Shown here: positions 1-5,745 of the stretch, one piece after another | How the letters are laid out: each line of letters starts with the position of its first letter | Position numbering within the stretch: the first letter of the stretch is position 1 | Origin: Lachnospiraceae bacterium | GTDB taxonomy: Bacteria; Bacillota; Clostridia; Lachnospirales; Lachnospiraceae | DNA length: 5,745 bases | Reading direction: 5' to 3' | NCBI GenBank assembly: GCA_031285465.1 | Contig: JAITWD010000182.1 | Location: forward strand, 1 to 5,745 | Notes under the pieces: model-generated | Told to the model about the DNA's origin: nothing | Seen by the model: only the letters and a program-made list of their open reading frames with translations | The model's database searches: none | Position numbers and translations under genes: made by a program

Positions 1-43
1 TGATGAAACAAGATTTTTGGTACCCAATGTACAGGATGAGATA

Positions 44-49
44 TATAAT
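44..49 (+). promoter_or_regulatory. Possible -10 element of the operon promoter
   Basis: TATAAT matches the sigma-A -10 consensus exactly and lies about 90 bases upstream of the first start codon, inside an AT-rich stretch. I see no good -35 hexamer at 16-18 bases upstream: the bases there are around TACCCA and there is no TGn extension. The assignment therefore rests on one hexamer in AT-rich DNA, where chance matches are common. No other hexamer pair with better spacing was found between here and the start codon. Confidence 0.3.
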
Positions 50-94
50 ATTTATTGAGTATAAAAGCAACTTAACTATGAAGGTATTGAATAG

Positions 95-104
95 TTACGC
101 GTAA
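95..104. promoter_or_regulatory. Perfect palindrome TTACGCGTAA, candidate operator
   Basis: A perfect 10-base palindrome lies 34 bases upstream of the Lrp-family start codon. Pairing resumes two bases further out on each side (TA/TA after one mismatch), giving an imperfect 16-base dyad. Lrp/AsnC regulators commonly control their own genes, so an operator here is plausible. The sequence does not match the E. coli Lrp consensus, and no second copy was seen in the window. The first 138 bases otherwise hold no recognisable gene. Confidence 0.25.
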
Positions 105-138
105 ATAAGATATCAAAAAGGAATGGAGAAGTGACGAC

Positions 139-621
139 ATGCGTGAACAGATTTTAACGATCATTGAAAAAAACAGCCGCATTGCGATTAAGGAGCTGGC
201 GGTTATTCTGGCAGCAACGGAGACCGAGGTGGCTAATGAGTTGGCGGCGATGGAAGCGGATGGGATCATCTGTGGCTACCATACCATGATTGATTGGGAG
301 AAGACCGATACCGAGAAGGTTACCGCCTTGATCGAAGTACGGATGACGCCACAACGGGGTCAGGGTTATGATCATATCGCCGAGCGGATTTATAAATACG
401 ATGAGGTTGATTCGGTTTATCTGATCTCTGGCGGTTATGATCTGATGGTGACCTTGGAGGGTAAGACGCTCAAGGCGGCGGCTAGCTTTGTCAATGAAAA
501 GTTGGCAACCATTGATGGTGTTCTCAGCACCGCCACCCATTTTATACTAAAAAAATACAAAGATCACGGCACGATCCTGACTAAAAACTATGCCGATACA
601 AGGGAGAAAGTGACACCATGA
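139..621 (+). CDS. Lrp/AsnC-family transcriptional regulator
   Basis: This 160-residue protein has the usual length and two-part layout of the Lrp/AsnC family. Residues 1-50 form a winged helix-turn-helix DNA-binding region (repeated ELA.../EVANELAAMEADGII pattern leading to an IxGY-like turn). Residues about 60-140 form the RAM effector-binding and oligomerisation domain, with the hallmark SGGYDLM at 97-103. Such proteins form dimers to octamers and respond to amino acids. The start is an ATG with GGAG 10 bases upstream. The stop overlaps the ATG of the aminotransferase in an ATGA junction, which implies translational coupling and suggests the regulator is local to that enzyme. The ligand cannot be read from the sequence. 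Family assignment is firm; target and ligand are inference. Confidence 0.93.
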   Translation: MREQILTIIEKNSRIAIKELAVILAATETEVANELAAMEADGIICGYHTMIDWEKTDTEKVTALIEVRMTPQRGQGYDHIAERIYKYDEVDSVYLISGGYDLMVTLEGKTLKAAASFVNEKLATIDGVLSTATHFILKKYKDHGTILTKNYADTREKVTP

Positions 622-1787
622 GAAATCCATTAGCTGATAAAGTAGTTGATATAAAGCCATCGGGCATCAGGAAGTTTTTTGATATCGTCAGTGAAATGGA
701 GGATGCAATTTCACTGGGGGTAGGTGAGCCCGATTTTGATACCCCGTGGCACATTCGGGACGAGGGGATATATTCACTGGAAAAGGGGCGTACCTTCTAC
801 ACCTCTAATGCTGGTCTGAAGGAATTACGGCAGGAGATATCCCATTACATTAAAAGAACTCAGGGTCTTTCATATGATGCCAATAAAGAGGTGGTGGTCA
901 CGGTAGGTGGTTCGGAAGCCATTGATATTGCCCTGCGGGCGATGATCAATCCGGGCGACGAGGTTCTGATCCCTCAACCCAGTTTTGTCTCCTATGAGCC
1001 GTGTACGATTCTGGCGGGAGCGGTACCGGTGATCATCAACCTAAAGGCGGAAAATGAGTTTCGTCTGACGCCGGAGGAATTGCGGGCGGTTATCACCGAC
1101 AAGACCAAGGTACTTTTTATGCCCTTTCCGAACAATCCGACCGGAGCGATCATGGAGAAGAGCGATTTAGAAGCGATTGCCCAGATTGTGGAAGAGCATG
1201 ATCTTTTCGTGATATCGGATGAGATATATGCCGAACTAACCTATAAGGGTAAACATATTTCCATTGCCTCCCTACCGGGAATGCAGGAACGCACGGTGCT
1301 GATCAATGGATTTTCCAAGGCTTATGCGATGACCGGCTGGCGGTTGGGCTACGCCTGTGCGCCAGAACTTATCATGACCCAGATGATCAAAATCCATCAG
1401 TTTGCCATTATGTGTGCACCCACCACCAGTCAGTATGCAGCAATTGAGGCCATCAAAAATGGTGATGATGATGTGGCAAAGATGCGGGAGTCTTATAATC
1501 AGCGGCGGCGGTATCTGATGCATGCGTTTGAGGAGATGGGTCTCACCTGTTTCGAACCGTTCGGAGCATTTTATGTTTTCCCCTGTATCAAAGAATTTGG
1601 GATGAGCAGTGATGAATTTGCCGGGCGTTTCCTGGCAGAGGAAAAGGTGGCGGCGGTTCCGGGAACGGCTTTCGGTGACTGTGGCGAAGGTTTTCTGCGA
1701 ATGTCCTATGCTTCATCGATGGATAATCTTAAGCTGGCAATGGACCGGCTAAAGAATTTTGTTGAGCGTTTGCGTCAGGAAAAATAA
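618..1787 (+). CDS. Class I/II PLP-dependent aminotransferase
   Basis: A 389-residue fold-type I aminotransferase of the AspC/PatA-like Igamma group, full length for the family. Visible landmarks are GVGEPDFDTP at 34-43, the YTSNAG loop at 61-66, PNNPTG at 171-176 with the cofactor-contacting Asn, DEIYAEL at 201-207 with the Asp that pairs with the PLP pyridine nitrogen, and SKAYAMTGWRLGY at 233-245. In that last motif Lys234 is the Schiff-base lysine, and Arg242 contacts the phosphate. Arg361 in FLRMSYA should bind the substrate alpha-carboxylate. The protein is cytoplasmic and transfers an amino group between an amino acid and a 2-oxo acid. Substrate choice (aspartate, aromatic, or another amino acid) cannot be fixed from motifs. 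Its ATG overlaps the stop of the regulator, with GGAG 11 bases upstream, so the two are expressed together. Confidence 0.95.
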   Translation: MRNPLADKVVDIKPSGIRKFFDIVSEMEDAISLGVGEPDFDTPWHIRDEGIYSLEKGRTFYTSNAGLKELRQEISHYIKRTQGLSYDANKEVVVTVGGSEAIDIALRAMINPGDEVLIPQPSFVSYEPCTILAGAVPVIINLKAENEFRLTPEELRAVITDKTKVLFMPFPNNPTGAIMEKSDLEAIAQIVEEHDLFVISDEIYAELTYKGKHISIASLPGMQERTVLINGFSKAYAMTGWRLGYACAPELIMTQMIKIHQFAIMCAPTTSQYAAIEAIKNGDDDVAKMRESYNQRRRYLMHAFEEMGLTCFEPFGAFYVFPCIKEFGMSSDEFAGRFLAEEKVAAVPGTAFGDCGEGFLRMSYASSMDNLKLAMDRLKNFVERLRQEK

Positions 1788-1805
1788 TTAAAAGGAAAAA
1801 TAGAG

Positions 1806-2297
1806 ATGAATATTGTACTTCATCAGCCGGAGATTCCGGCCAATACGGGGAATATTGGTCGGACCTGTGTGGCGACCGGCAGCCGGCTACATTTAATCGA
1901 ACCGTTAGGATTTCGCTTAAGCGAAAAGGAGCTGCGGCGGGCAGGTATGGATTATTGGTCGCAGTTAGATGTCGAGCGCTATGTCAATTTTGGCGATTTT
2001 AGCGCAAAGCATCCCGAGGCAAAGATCTGGATGGCGACCACCAAAGCACGACAGACATACAGTGAGGTGGTCTACGGTCCAGAGGATTATATAATGTTTG
2101 GTAAGGAAAGCGCCGGCCTACCGGAGGAGCTTTTAGTGGGAAATGAAGCGACATGTATTCGGATTCCGATGAGGGAGGAAATACGGTCGCTTAATTTGTC
2201 TAATGCGGTGTCGATCGTATTGTATGAGGCACTACGTCAAAATGGATTCGGGCAAATGCAGATGCACGGTGAGCTGCACCGGCAAAAGTGGTTATAA
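1806..2297 (+). CDS. trmL: tRNA (cytidine/uridine-34)-2'-O-methyltransferase TrmL
   Basis: This 163-residue protein matches TrmL (YibK), the minimal SpoU/SPOUT methyltransferase, in length and in all three family motifs. Motif 1 is the N-terminal HQPEIPANTGNIGRTC at 6-21. Motif 2 is FGKESAGLPEE at 98-108. Motif 3 runs from IRIPM at 118 through RSLNLSNAVSIVLYEALRQ to 145 and forms the trefoil knot that binds S-adenosylmethionine. The family methylates the 2'-hydroxyl of the wobble nucleotide in leucine tRNAs. There is no extra RNA-binding domain, as expected for TrmL. The ATG follows AAAGGA by 9 bases. The gene sits 18 bases after the aminotransferase without a terminator, so it is probably in the same operon, although the functions are unrelated. 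Confidence 0.95.
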   Translation: MNIVLHQPEIPANTGNIGRTCVATGSRLHLIEPLGFRLSEKELRRAGMDYWSQLDVERYVNFGDFSAKHPEAKIWMATTKARQTYSEVVYGPEDYIMFGKESAGLPEELLVGNEATCIRIPMREEIRSLNLSNAVSIVLYEALRQNGFGQMQMHGELHRQKWL

Positions 2298-2316
2298 GAA
2301 ATGAAAAGGTGAATCT

Positions 2317-2853
2317 ATGTCGGGCAAGATCAAGAAATTAATCAATTATCTTCTTTATATCATTTGGTCCAATACTATTTATGGACTGGCACTATATAGT
2401 GCGGTGACAAGGGTAGCAAGAGAGTCGCTTCTTGGCGCATATTTTATAAATATTGGATTGATAATATTTGGATTAGTGATGGACGAGTTGATCGTGCGCA
2501 AATTCTTTACACCCAAAAAAATTATCAGTGATTATGAAAAAACCAAAACCGAGAAGGAAAAAAGATTCTATCGCTTACAGACAAGGTTTATGACCCACAA
2601 TTTTGTCTCTTTTAAATCGTCTCTGTACCTGTTCTATATTTTGGTATTGATCCTTTCGCAGGTAATTAATTTTGACCCCTCCTTAGTCGGACAGGATATG
2701 GCTAATTTTATCCAGACAACCGATTATAGTATTATTTTATTGGTTGGGCTGGATGATTTCGGCGGACAATTTTTCCGCGACCGGGAACGGATGAAGCAGT
2801 GTACGGAGGAATTGGAGGATTACTGGGCCAATAATTCCGATGAAGAATGCTGA
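2317..2853 (+). CDS. Four-helix membrane protein of unknown function
   Basis: I do not recognise this 178-residue protein. Hydrophobic segments suggest transmembrane helices at about 8-30, 40-60, 103-118 and 133-148. A basic, charged cytoplasm-type loop (roughly 61-100, rich in Lys and Glu) lies between helices 2 and 3. The C-terminal tail (about 152-178) is soluble and charged, ending in an acidic stretch with a terminal Cys. The fourth segment is weaker because it contains Asp146 and Asp147. No signal peptide or enzymatic motif is visible. The start is well supported by AAAAGGTGA 4 bases upstream of the ATG. The gene starts 19 bases after trmL, and its last 14 bases overlap the DUF3048-like frame. 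Real coding is likely; function is unknown. Confidence 0.8.
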   Translation: MSGKIKKLINYLLYIIWSNTIYGLALYSAVTRVARESLLGAYFINIGLIIFGLVMDELIVRKFFTPKKIISDYEKTKTEKEKRFYRLQTRFMTHNFVSFKSSLYLFYILVLILSQVINFDPSLVGQDMANFIQTTDYSIILLVGLDDFGGQFFRDRERMKQCTEELEDYWANNSDEEC

Positions 2854-2998
2854 CCGGAGCGTTACCGTTCAAAATAACTTTACTAGTACACCAGCGAAAT
2901 ACTATGATAAGGCAGGTAATGAAATCGTGGTCAATCAGGGTAAGACATGGATATGTACCATTGGGAAAGAACAGGAGCAATGGGTTTTTTATGAATAG
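2840..2998 (+). pseudogene. DUF3048-like C-terminal fragment (52 codons)
   Basis: This short frame starts at ATG 2840 and ends at TAG 2996-2998, encoding 52 residues. From residue 8 on it reads like the extreme C-terminus of DUF3048 (YerB-type) proteins. It shows a VTV...STPAKYYD strand, GNEI at 26-29, the diagnostic GKTWIC at 34-39, and a final VFYE. In the full family this end belongs to a secreted protein of several hundred residues; nothing upstream in any forward frame supplies the rest. The Trp usually found after the first strand appears here as Val10. The frame overlaps the upstream gene by 14 bases and the next ATG by 8. No Shine-Dalgarno lies at a good distance (GGAGG is 21 bases away). 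I favour a decayed remnant, but a coupled small gene is possible. The homology is recalled from family patterns and was not searched. Confidence 0.5.
2973..2977 (+). promoter_or_regulatory. Ribosome binding site supporting the ATG at 2991
   Basis: AGGAG lies 13 bases before ATG 2991, a rather long spacing. It supports beginning the Asp-box protein at 2991 and not at the in-frame ATG 2847. The 48 extra residues of the longer version are arginine-rich, show no domain, and would run across the DUF3048-like frame. The 2991 start places a normal signal-anchor sequence at the N-terminus. Confidence 0.5.
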
Positions 2999-4295
2999 TC
3001 GTGTAGCCAAAATTTTTAGAAGGATCGCGTTGTTATTCGTTGCTTGTTTTGTCGGGTTGATCATTTATTCCGCCATACCATTCAATGGCGCGCTGTCATG
3101 GAAAATAGACGATCTCTTAAATAAGAGAACGGTGACCTTTAATCACAATAATATTTTTGAGGATGGTGCTGGGGGATTGCTGACCGACCTTGATCAAGCG
3201 CTTAACCTACCTGAGGAGCTTTATATTTCCAATCAATATCGGATATCTTTTGATGAAGAGGGGATGGTCAGGGATGCTTATCTATTTATCTATGGCAGGG
3301 ATGAAAAGGGCGAAACCAGAACCTATCTTGCCGATTATAATGCTGCGCTGTCGAATAAGATAACCGTTTTTTTGGATGGCGCTGCCAATACCAGTTATGA
3401 GCAGGCGATGGTGCTGGAACCAATGCTTACCCTTCTTGAGCAGGCTGATTTCAGGCAACAGGTAGACCGATGGGCAGAAAGCCATGAGGGGCTTGTTTAT
3501 GAACTGGTCTATTATGGGCAACGCTCATTTAACAGTCCGGAAGGATTAGTCCTTCTGCCGGGGGATGTAGATGGCGACGGTATTGAAACCGGTACACTGG
3601 ATATGGGCAAGCTTAATTATGGTGGTGAAATAAGGGGTTTTGAAGTGTCATTGCATATACCTGCAGTGGAGGGGGAGATCCCGATCCGCTATATTATGGA
3701 ACCGCAATATATAACACCGGAAACATTAAATGATATTCGGGAAACCGAGCAGCTACAGGTCGCCAAAGAGGCAGGGAGCTTTACGATTGACCAGGATGAT
3801 GGCACAATGTATTTCTTTCTCGATGATTGGAGGGGCTGGCGCCTGGTGATAGCCGATGCGGCGGCGGGAAGCAGATTTTATATCATGGAGGAAACAAGCG
3901 ATGGTGGAGATTCATGGATGATGCTCAATGATGATCCATTTATGGGGAATATCGGAGTAACTGAAGGGTTGGTTTTTTATGATGAACAACTTGGATTTGC
4001 AGGATTAACTGGTGCCTCCTACACCTATTCTCAAATATATAGAACCGTTGACGGAGGAATCACCTTTACACCGGTGAACCTACCGATGGAAACGGTTAGT
4101 GAGTTACCCGCTTCGGCGGTGGAGTATGGTTACACGATTGATAATTATGGTTATATGACCATGCCGATAGTGGAGGGCGATTCATTGGTCATTTATGCTT
4201 TGAGTCAGTCAGAAGAAGGCGACGGAATTGTGTTTAAATCGGCTGACGATGGGGCAAGCTGGACCTATTTCGGTGTTAGTTTGAAAAATCTATGA
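2991..4295 (+). CDS. Membrane-anchored Asp-box (BNR repeat) protein
   Basis: With the start at ATG 2991 the product has 434 residues. Residues 1-11 are basic and 12-28 hydrophobic, which gives a signal peptide or N-terminal membrane anchor; no lipobox is visible. The exported part is acidic. Its C-terminal third carries three Asp-box motifs, SDGGDSW (303-309), TVDGGITF (352-359) and SADDGASW (417-424), spaced as in beta-propeller blades of the sialidase/Ycf48-like type. No sialidase catalytic residues can be assigned, so enzyme activity is not claimed. DVDGDGIE at 192-199 resembles a calcium-binding loop. The start overlaps the stop of the preceding short frame (ATGAATAG). The last codons lie inside the first 77-bp repeat, so the final residues SLKNL are repeat-derived. 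The biological role is unknown. Confidence 0.8.
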   Translation: MNSRVAKIFRRIALLFVACFVGLIIYSAIPFNGALSWKIDDLLNKRTVTFNHNNIFEDGAGGLLTDLDQALNLPEELYISNQYRISFDEEGMVRDAYLFIYGRDEKGETRTYLADYNAALSNKITVFLDGAANTSYEQAMVLEPMLTLLEQADFRQQVDRWAESHEGLVYELVYYGQRSFNSPEGLVLLPGDVDGDGIETGTLDMGKLNYGGEIRGFEVSLHIPAVEGEIPIRYIMEPQYITPETLNDIRETEQLQVAKEAGSFTIDQDDGTMYFFLDDWRGWRLVIADAAAGSRFYIMEETSDGGDSWMMLNDDPFMGNIGVTEGLVFYDEQLGFAGLTGASYTYSQIYRTVDGGITFTPVNLPMETVSELPASAVEYGYTIDNYGYMTMPIVEGDSLVIYALSQSEEGDGIVFKSADDGASWTYFGVSLKNL

Positions 4296-4310
4296 TTTTT
4301 CAAATTTTTA
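4280..4310 (+). terminator. Hairpin plus T-tract, copy 1
   Basis: An 11-base perfect stem (TTTGAAAAATC, 4280-4290, pairing with 4294-4304) encloses the 3-base loop TAT and is followed directly by TTTTTA. This has the shape of an intrinsic terminator for the Asp-box gene, whose stop codon lies in the loop and the right arm. The stem is AT-rich and so weaker than a classical terminator. On the minus strand it lacks a following T-run, so termination of the kinase transcript here is less likely. Confidence 0.5.
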
Positions 4311-4319
4311 TTCAGGCAG

Positions 4320-4342
4320 TTTCGCAGATAAAATCTGCGAAA
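4320..4342. repeat. Inverted repeat with 3-base loop, copy 1
   Basis: TTTCGCAGAT (4320-4329) pairs perfectly with ATCTGCGAAA (4333-4342) around the loop AAA. It is richer in GC than the first hairpin of the unit and should fold in RNA from either strand. No T-tract follows it, so it is not a classical terminator. Confidence 0.9.
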
Positions 4343-4356
4343 TGCATGGGTGTTAG

Positions 4357-4387
4357 TTTGAAAAATCTATGATTTTTCAAATTTTTA
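4357..4387 (+). terminator. Hairpin plus T-tract, copy 2
   Basis: This is an exact copy of the first hairpin: stem arms at 4357-4367 and 4371-4381, loop TAT, then TTTTTA. It would act as a second, backup terminator for plus-strand transcripts coming through copy 1. Confidence 0.45.
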
Positions 4388-4396
4388 TTCAAGCAG

Positions 4397-4419
4397 TTTC
4401 GCAGATAGAATCTGCGAAA
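4397..4419. repeat. Inverted repeat with 3-base loop, copy 2
   Basis: Arms 4397-4406 and 4410-4419 are identical to copy 1. The loop is AGA where copy 1 has AAA, so one of the two changes between the units falls in a loop and leaves both stems intact. Confidence 0.9.
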
Positions 4420-4425
4420 TGCATG

Positions 4426-4440
4426 GGTGTTGGTTTGGAA
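4426..4440. repeat. Partial third copy of the 77-bp unit
   Basis: GGTGTTGGTTTGGAA matches the first 15 bases of the unit at 13 positions and then diverges. Read in the frame GGT GTT GGT TTG GAA TAG it gives GVGLE-stop, which looks like the original end of the Asp-box gene before the repeats entered. Confidence 0.75.
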
Positions 4441-4450
4441 TAGGTGCAGC

Positions 4451-5745
4451 TTACAATTCCTCCTCCGTCTCGGTAACCGGTAGGGAAAAAATAAATTCAG
4501 TCCCCACCCCTTCCGTACTGATCACATTGATATGTTCGCCATGAGAGTGGATGATTTCCTTAACGATTGCCAGACCCAGGCCGGTGCCTCGTTTATCTCG
4601 TCCCCTAGAGGAATCGGATTTGAAAAAGCGGTCAAAAATAAATTTAAGTTCCGCTTTGGGAATGCCGACACCGCTGTCCTTCACCGAAATAAAAACCTTG
4701 TTACGCTTCTCGGTGGTTTCGATTTTAATAATGGAATCATTATGGCTAAATTTAATGGCATTATCCAGCAGGTTGTATAACACCTGCTGGATTTTGCCAT
4801 TATCTCCTTTAACGTACACATCATCGGTTAAAACTAATTCAATGGCAATTTTCTTCTTCCGACAGGTCCCTTCAAAGGAGCTGGCGATATTTCGGATTGT
4901 CTGGTTAATATCAAAAGCACTTTTGTCCAGTAAAATTCCCCGGGTATTAAGGTTATTAAGCATTAAAAGACTGCTGGTCAATTTGATCAGCCGTTCAGTG
5001 TCATTCAATAACACCACTAAGTACTTTTCATAATCGGACCCGGATATGGTGCCATCGATCATCGCTTCCAGGTAGCCCTTGATCGAGGTTAGAGGAGAAC
5101 GAAAATCATGGGAAACATTGGCGACAAATTTTTTCTGGTCATCCTCTGCCCTTGCGATCTCGCTTGCCATATAGGAGAGTGATGCGGCAAGATAGCCCAT
5201 TTCATCCTCGCTGTCAACCTGAAATTCATAATGCATATTACCGGCGGCATACTGTTCGGTGGCCACTGTTATTTTACGAAGTGGCAGATAAACCATTTCG
5301 GTAAAGAAGATTAAAATAATTAATGAAAGTAGGAATAGGACCACTAGCATAAGGTAAGAGATGTTTAGCAGGCTGTCGGTTGACAGGGAGAGGAAGCTCA
5401 TCGGATAGTGCATGACAACGTAACCTCTCACCCGGAAATTGGAAGCGATCGGTGCCATAACACTCAGTTGATCTTCTTCAAAGTATTCAAAGAAGGATCC
5501 TTCTGTGTAATAAGAATCGCCAATGATAGCTGGATCGAAATCGGCGACCGTTATTTCATTTTCTACGTTAACGGGTGAACGAGAATCGAGGATCATCCGG
5601 CCAGAAGGACTGATGATCCAGATGGTGGCTTCAAGGTAGGTATCTAAAGCATCAAGCTGTTGCTTAACCGTATCAAGCGAAGCTTCGTTGTTATATAGGT
5701 CGGCTGCATAGGTGTTGGCTATTAAAGTAGCCTCGCGGTAAAGGG
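4451..5745 (-). CDS. Sensor histidine kinase, 5' end outside the window
   Basis: A HAMP-containing transmembrane kinase of the ResE/VicK/PhoR-like type, read from the right edge to the TAA at 4451-4453; 430 codons are visible. A Met lies at 5596, but the frame is open for 49 more codons to the edge and these encode credible protein (TIWIISPSGRMILDSR crosses that Met), so the gene is longer. Order: extracytoplasmic sensor region (5745 to about 5372), membrane helix (about 5371-5303), HAMP (5302 to about 5144), HisKA with the phosphoacceptor His in FVANVSHDFRSPL at 5108-5110, then HATPase_c. The last has the N-box LLDNAIKFS (near 4745-4775), DSGVGIP (4658-4678), FDRFF and GTGLGLA (4568-4588). 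All catalytic motifs are intact. No response regulator follows, so the partner probably lies upstream, beyond the window. The ligand is unknown. Confidence 0.95.
   Translation of the reverse strand, partial: LYREATLIANTYAADLYNNEASLDTVKQQLDALDTYLEATIWIISPSGRMILDSRSPVNVENEITVADFDPAIIGDSYYTEGSFFEYFEEDQLSVMAPIASNFRVRGYVVMHYPMSFLSLSTDSLLNISYLMLVVLFLLSLIILIFFTEMVYLPLRKITVATEQYAAGNMHYEFQVDSEDEMGYLAASLSYMASEIARAEDDQKKFVANVSHDFRSPLTSIKGYLEAMIDGTISGSDYEKYLVVLLNDTERLIKLTSSLLMLNNLNTRGILLDKSAFDINQTIRNIASSFEGTCRKKKIAIELVLTDDVYVKGDNGKIQQVLYNLLDNAIKFSHNDSIIKIETTEKRNKVFISVKDSGVGIPKAELKFIFDRFFKSDSSRGRDKRGTGLGLAIVKEIIHSHGEHINVISTEGVGTEFIFSLPVTETEEEL

Larger units (their letters stand above)
4272..4348. repeat. 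77-bp tandem repeat, copy 1
   Basis: The unit starts at GGTGTTAG and ends at TGCATG. It differs from copy 2 at only two of 77 positions: 4315 G versus A in the linker and 4331 A versus G in a hairpin loop. It contains two perfect inverted repeats with 3-base loops. The first 24 bases are also the final seven codons and stop of the Asp-box gene. I do not recognise a named repeat family. Confidence 0.95.
4349..4425. repeat. 77-bp tandem repeat, copy 2
   Basis: This unit abuts copy 1 with no spacer and carries the same two palindromes. It lies entirely between the convergent genes and has no coding role. Near-identity with copy 1 points to recent duplication or to gene conversion. Confidence 0.95.

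Noticed and set aside
17..27. Short dyad TTGG-TAC-CCAA near the left edge
   Set aside because: Four-base arms are too short to separate from chance, and no partner site is present.
72..540. Minus-strand open frames across the Lrp-family gene
   Set aside because: They are antisense to a clear Lrp/AsnC protein, and their low-complexity composition follows from the opposite strand.
1272..1523. Minus-strand open frame inside the aminotransferase
   Set aside because: It is opposite the PLP-binding lysine region and has no recognisable domain.
2847..2990. N-terminal 48-codon extension of the Asp-box gene
   Set aside because: It shows no domain and is arginine-rich. It overlaps the DUF3048-like frame, and the ATG at 2991 gives a normal signal-anchor N-terminus with an AGGAG upstream.
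2732..3064. Minus-strand open frame across the junction of the membrane protein and the Asp-box gene
   Set aside because: It is antisense to three plus-strand frames and has no family features or promoter.
4272..4440. CRISPR array
   Set aside because: The two units abut directly with no unique spacers, and no cas genes are visible.
4532..5033. Plus-strand open frames across the kinase gene
   Set aside because: They lie antisense to strongly conserved HisKA and HATPase motifs and show no family features or initiation signal of their own.

Overview
The window looks like a chromosomal segment of a low-to-mid GC Gram-positive anaerobe of the Clostridia. The signs are purine-rich Shine-Dalgarno sites ahead of most genes, short overlapping operon junctions, an Lrp/aminotransferase pair, a DUF3048-like (YerB-type) protein end and a ResE/VicK-like histidine kinase. 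A member of the Eubacteriaceae such as Acetobacterium would fit, but this is an impression from protein style and cannot be proven from the sequence alone.

Left part (1-2297): a 138-base leader with a consensus -10 hexamer and a perfect 10-base palindrome precedes a tightly packed plus-strand operon. It holds an Lrp/AsnC-family regulator, a class I/II PLP aminotransferase whose ATG overlaps the regulator's stop (ATGA), and trmL, the tRNA wobble-position 2'-O-methyltransferase. The regulator probably senses an amino acid and controls the aminotransferase next to it. trmL appears to be carried along in the same transcript.

Middle part (2317-4295): a four-helix membrane protein of unknown function is followed by a 52-codon reading frame (2840-2998). 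Its sequence resembles the extreme C-terminus of a DUF3048 protein. The frame overlaps the membrane-protein gene by 14 bases and the next start codon by 8. Next comes a membrane-anchored 434-residue protein with three Asp-box (BNR) motifs. No terminator is visible between these genes and trmL, so they may belong to the same transcription unit.

Right part (4272-5745): two 77-bp tandem repeat units plus a 15-base third start fill the gap between convergent genes. Each unit has two perfect tri-loop palindromes, and the first of these is followed by a T-tract, as in a terminator. The array begins inside the Asp-box gene and has replaced its last codons. On the minus strand lies a sensor histidine kinase whose frame stays open to the right edge, so its N-terminus, and probably its response regulator, are outside the window.

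The best candidates for something undescribed are the tandem palindromic repeat with its effect on the gene end, and the DUF3048-like fragment buried between two genes.
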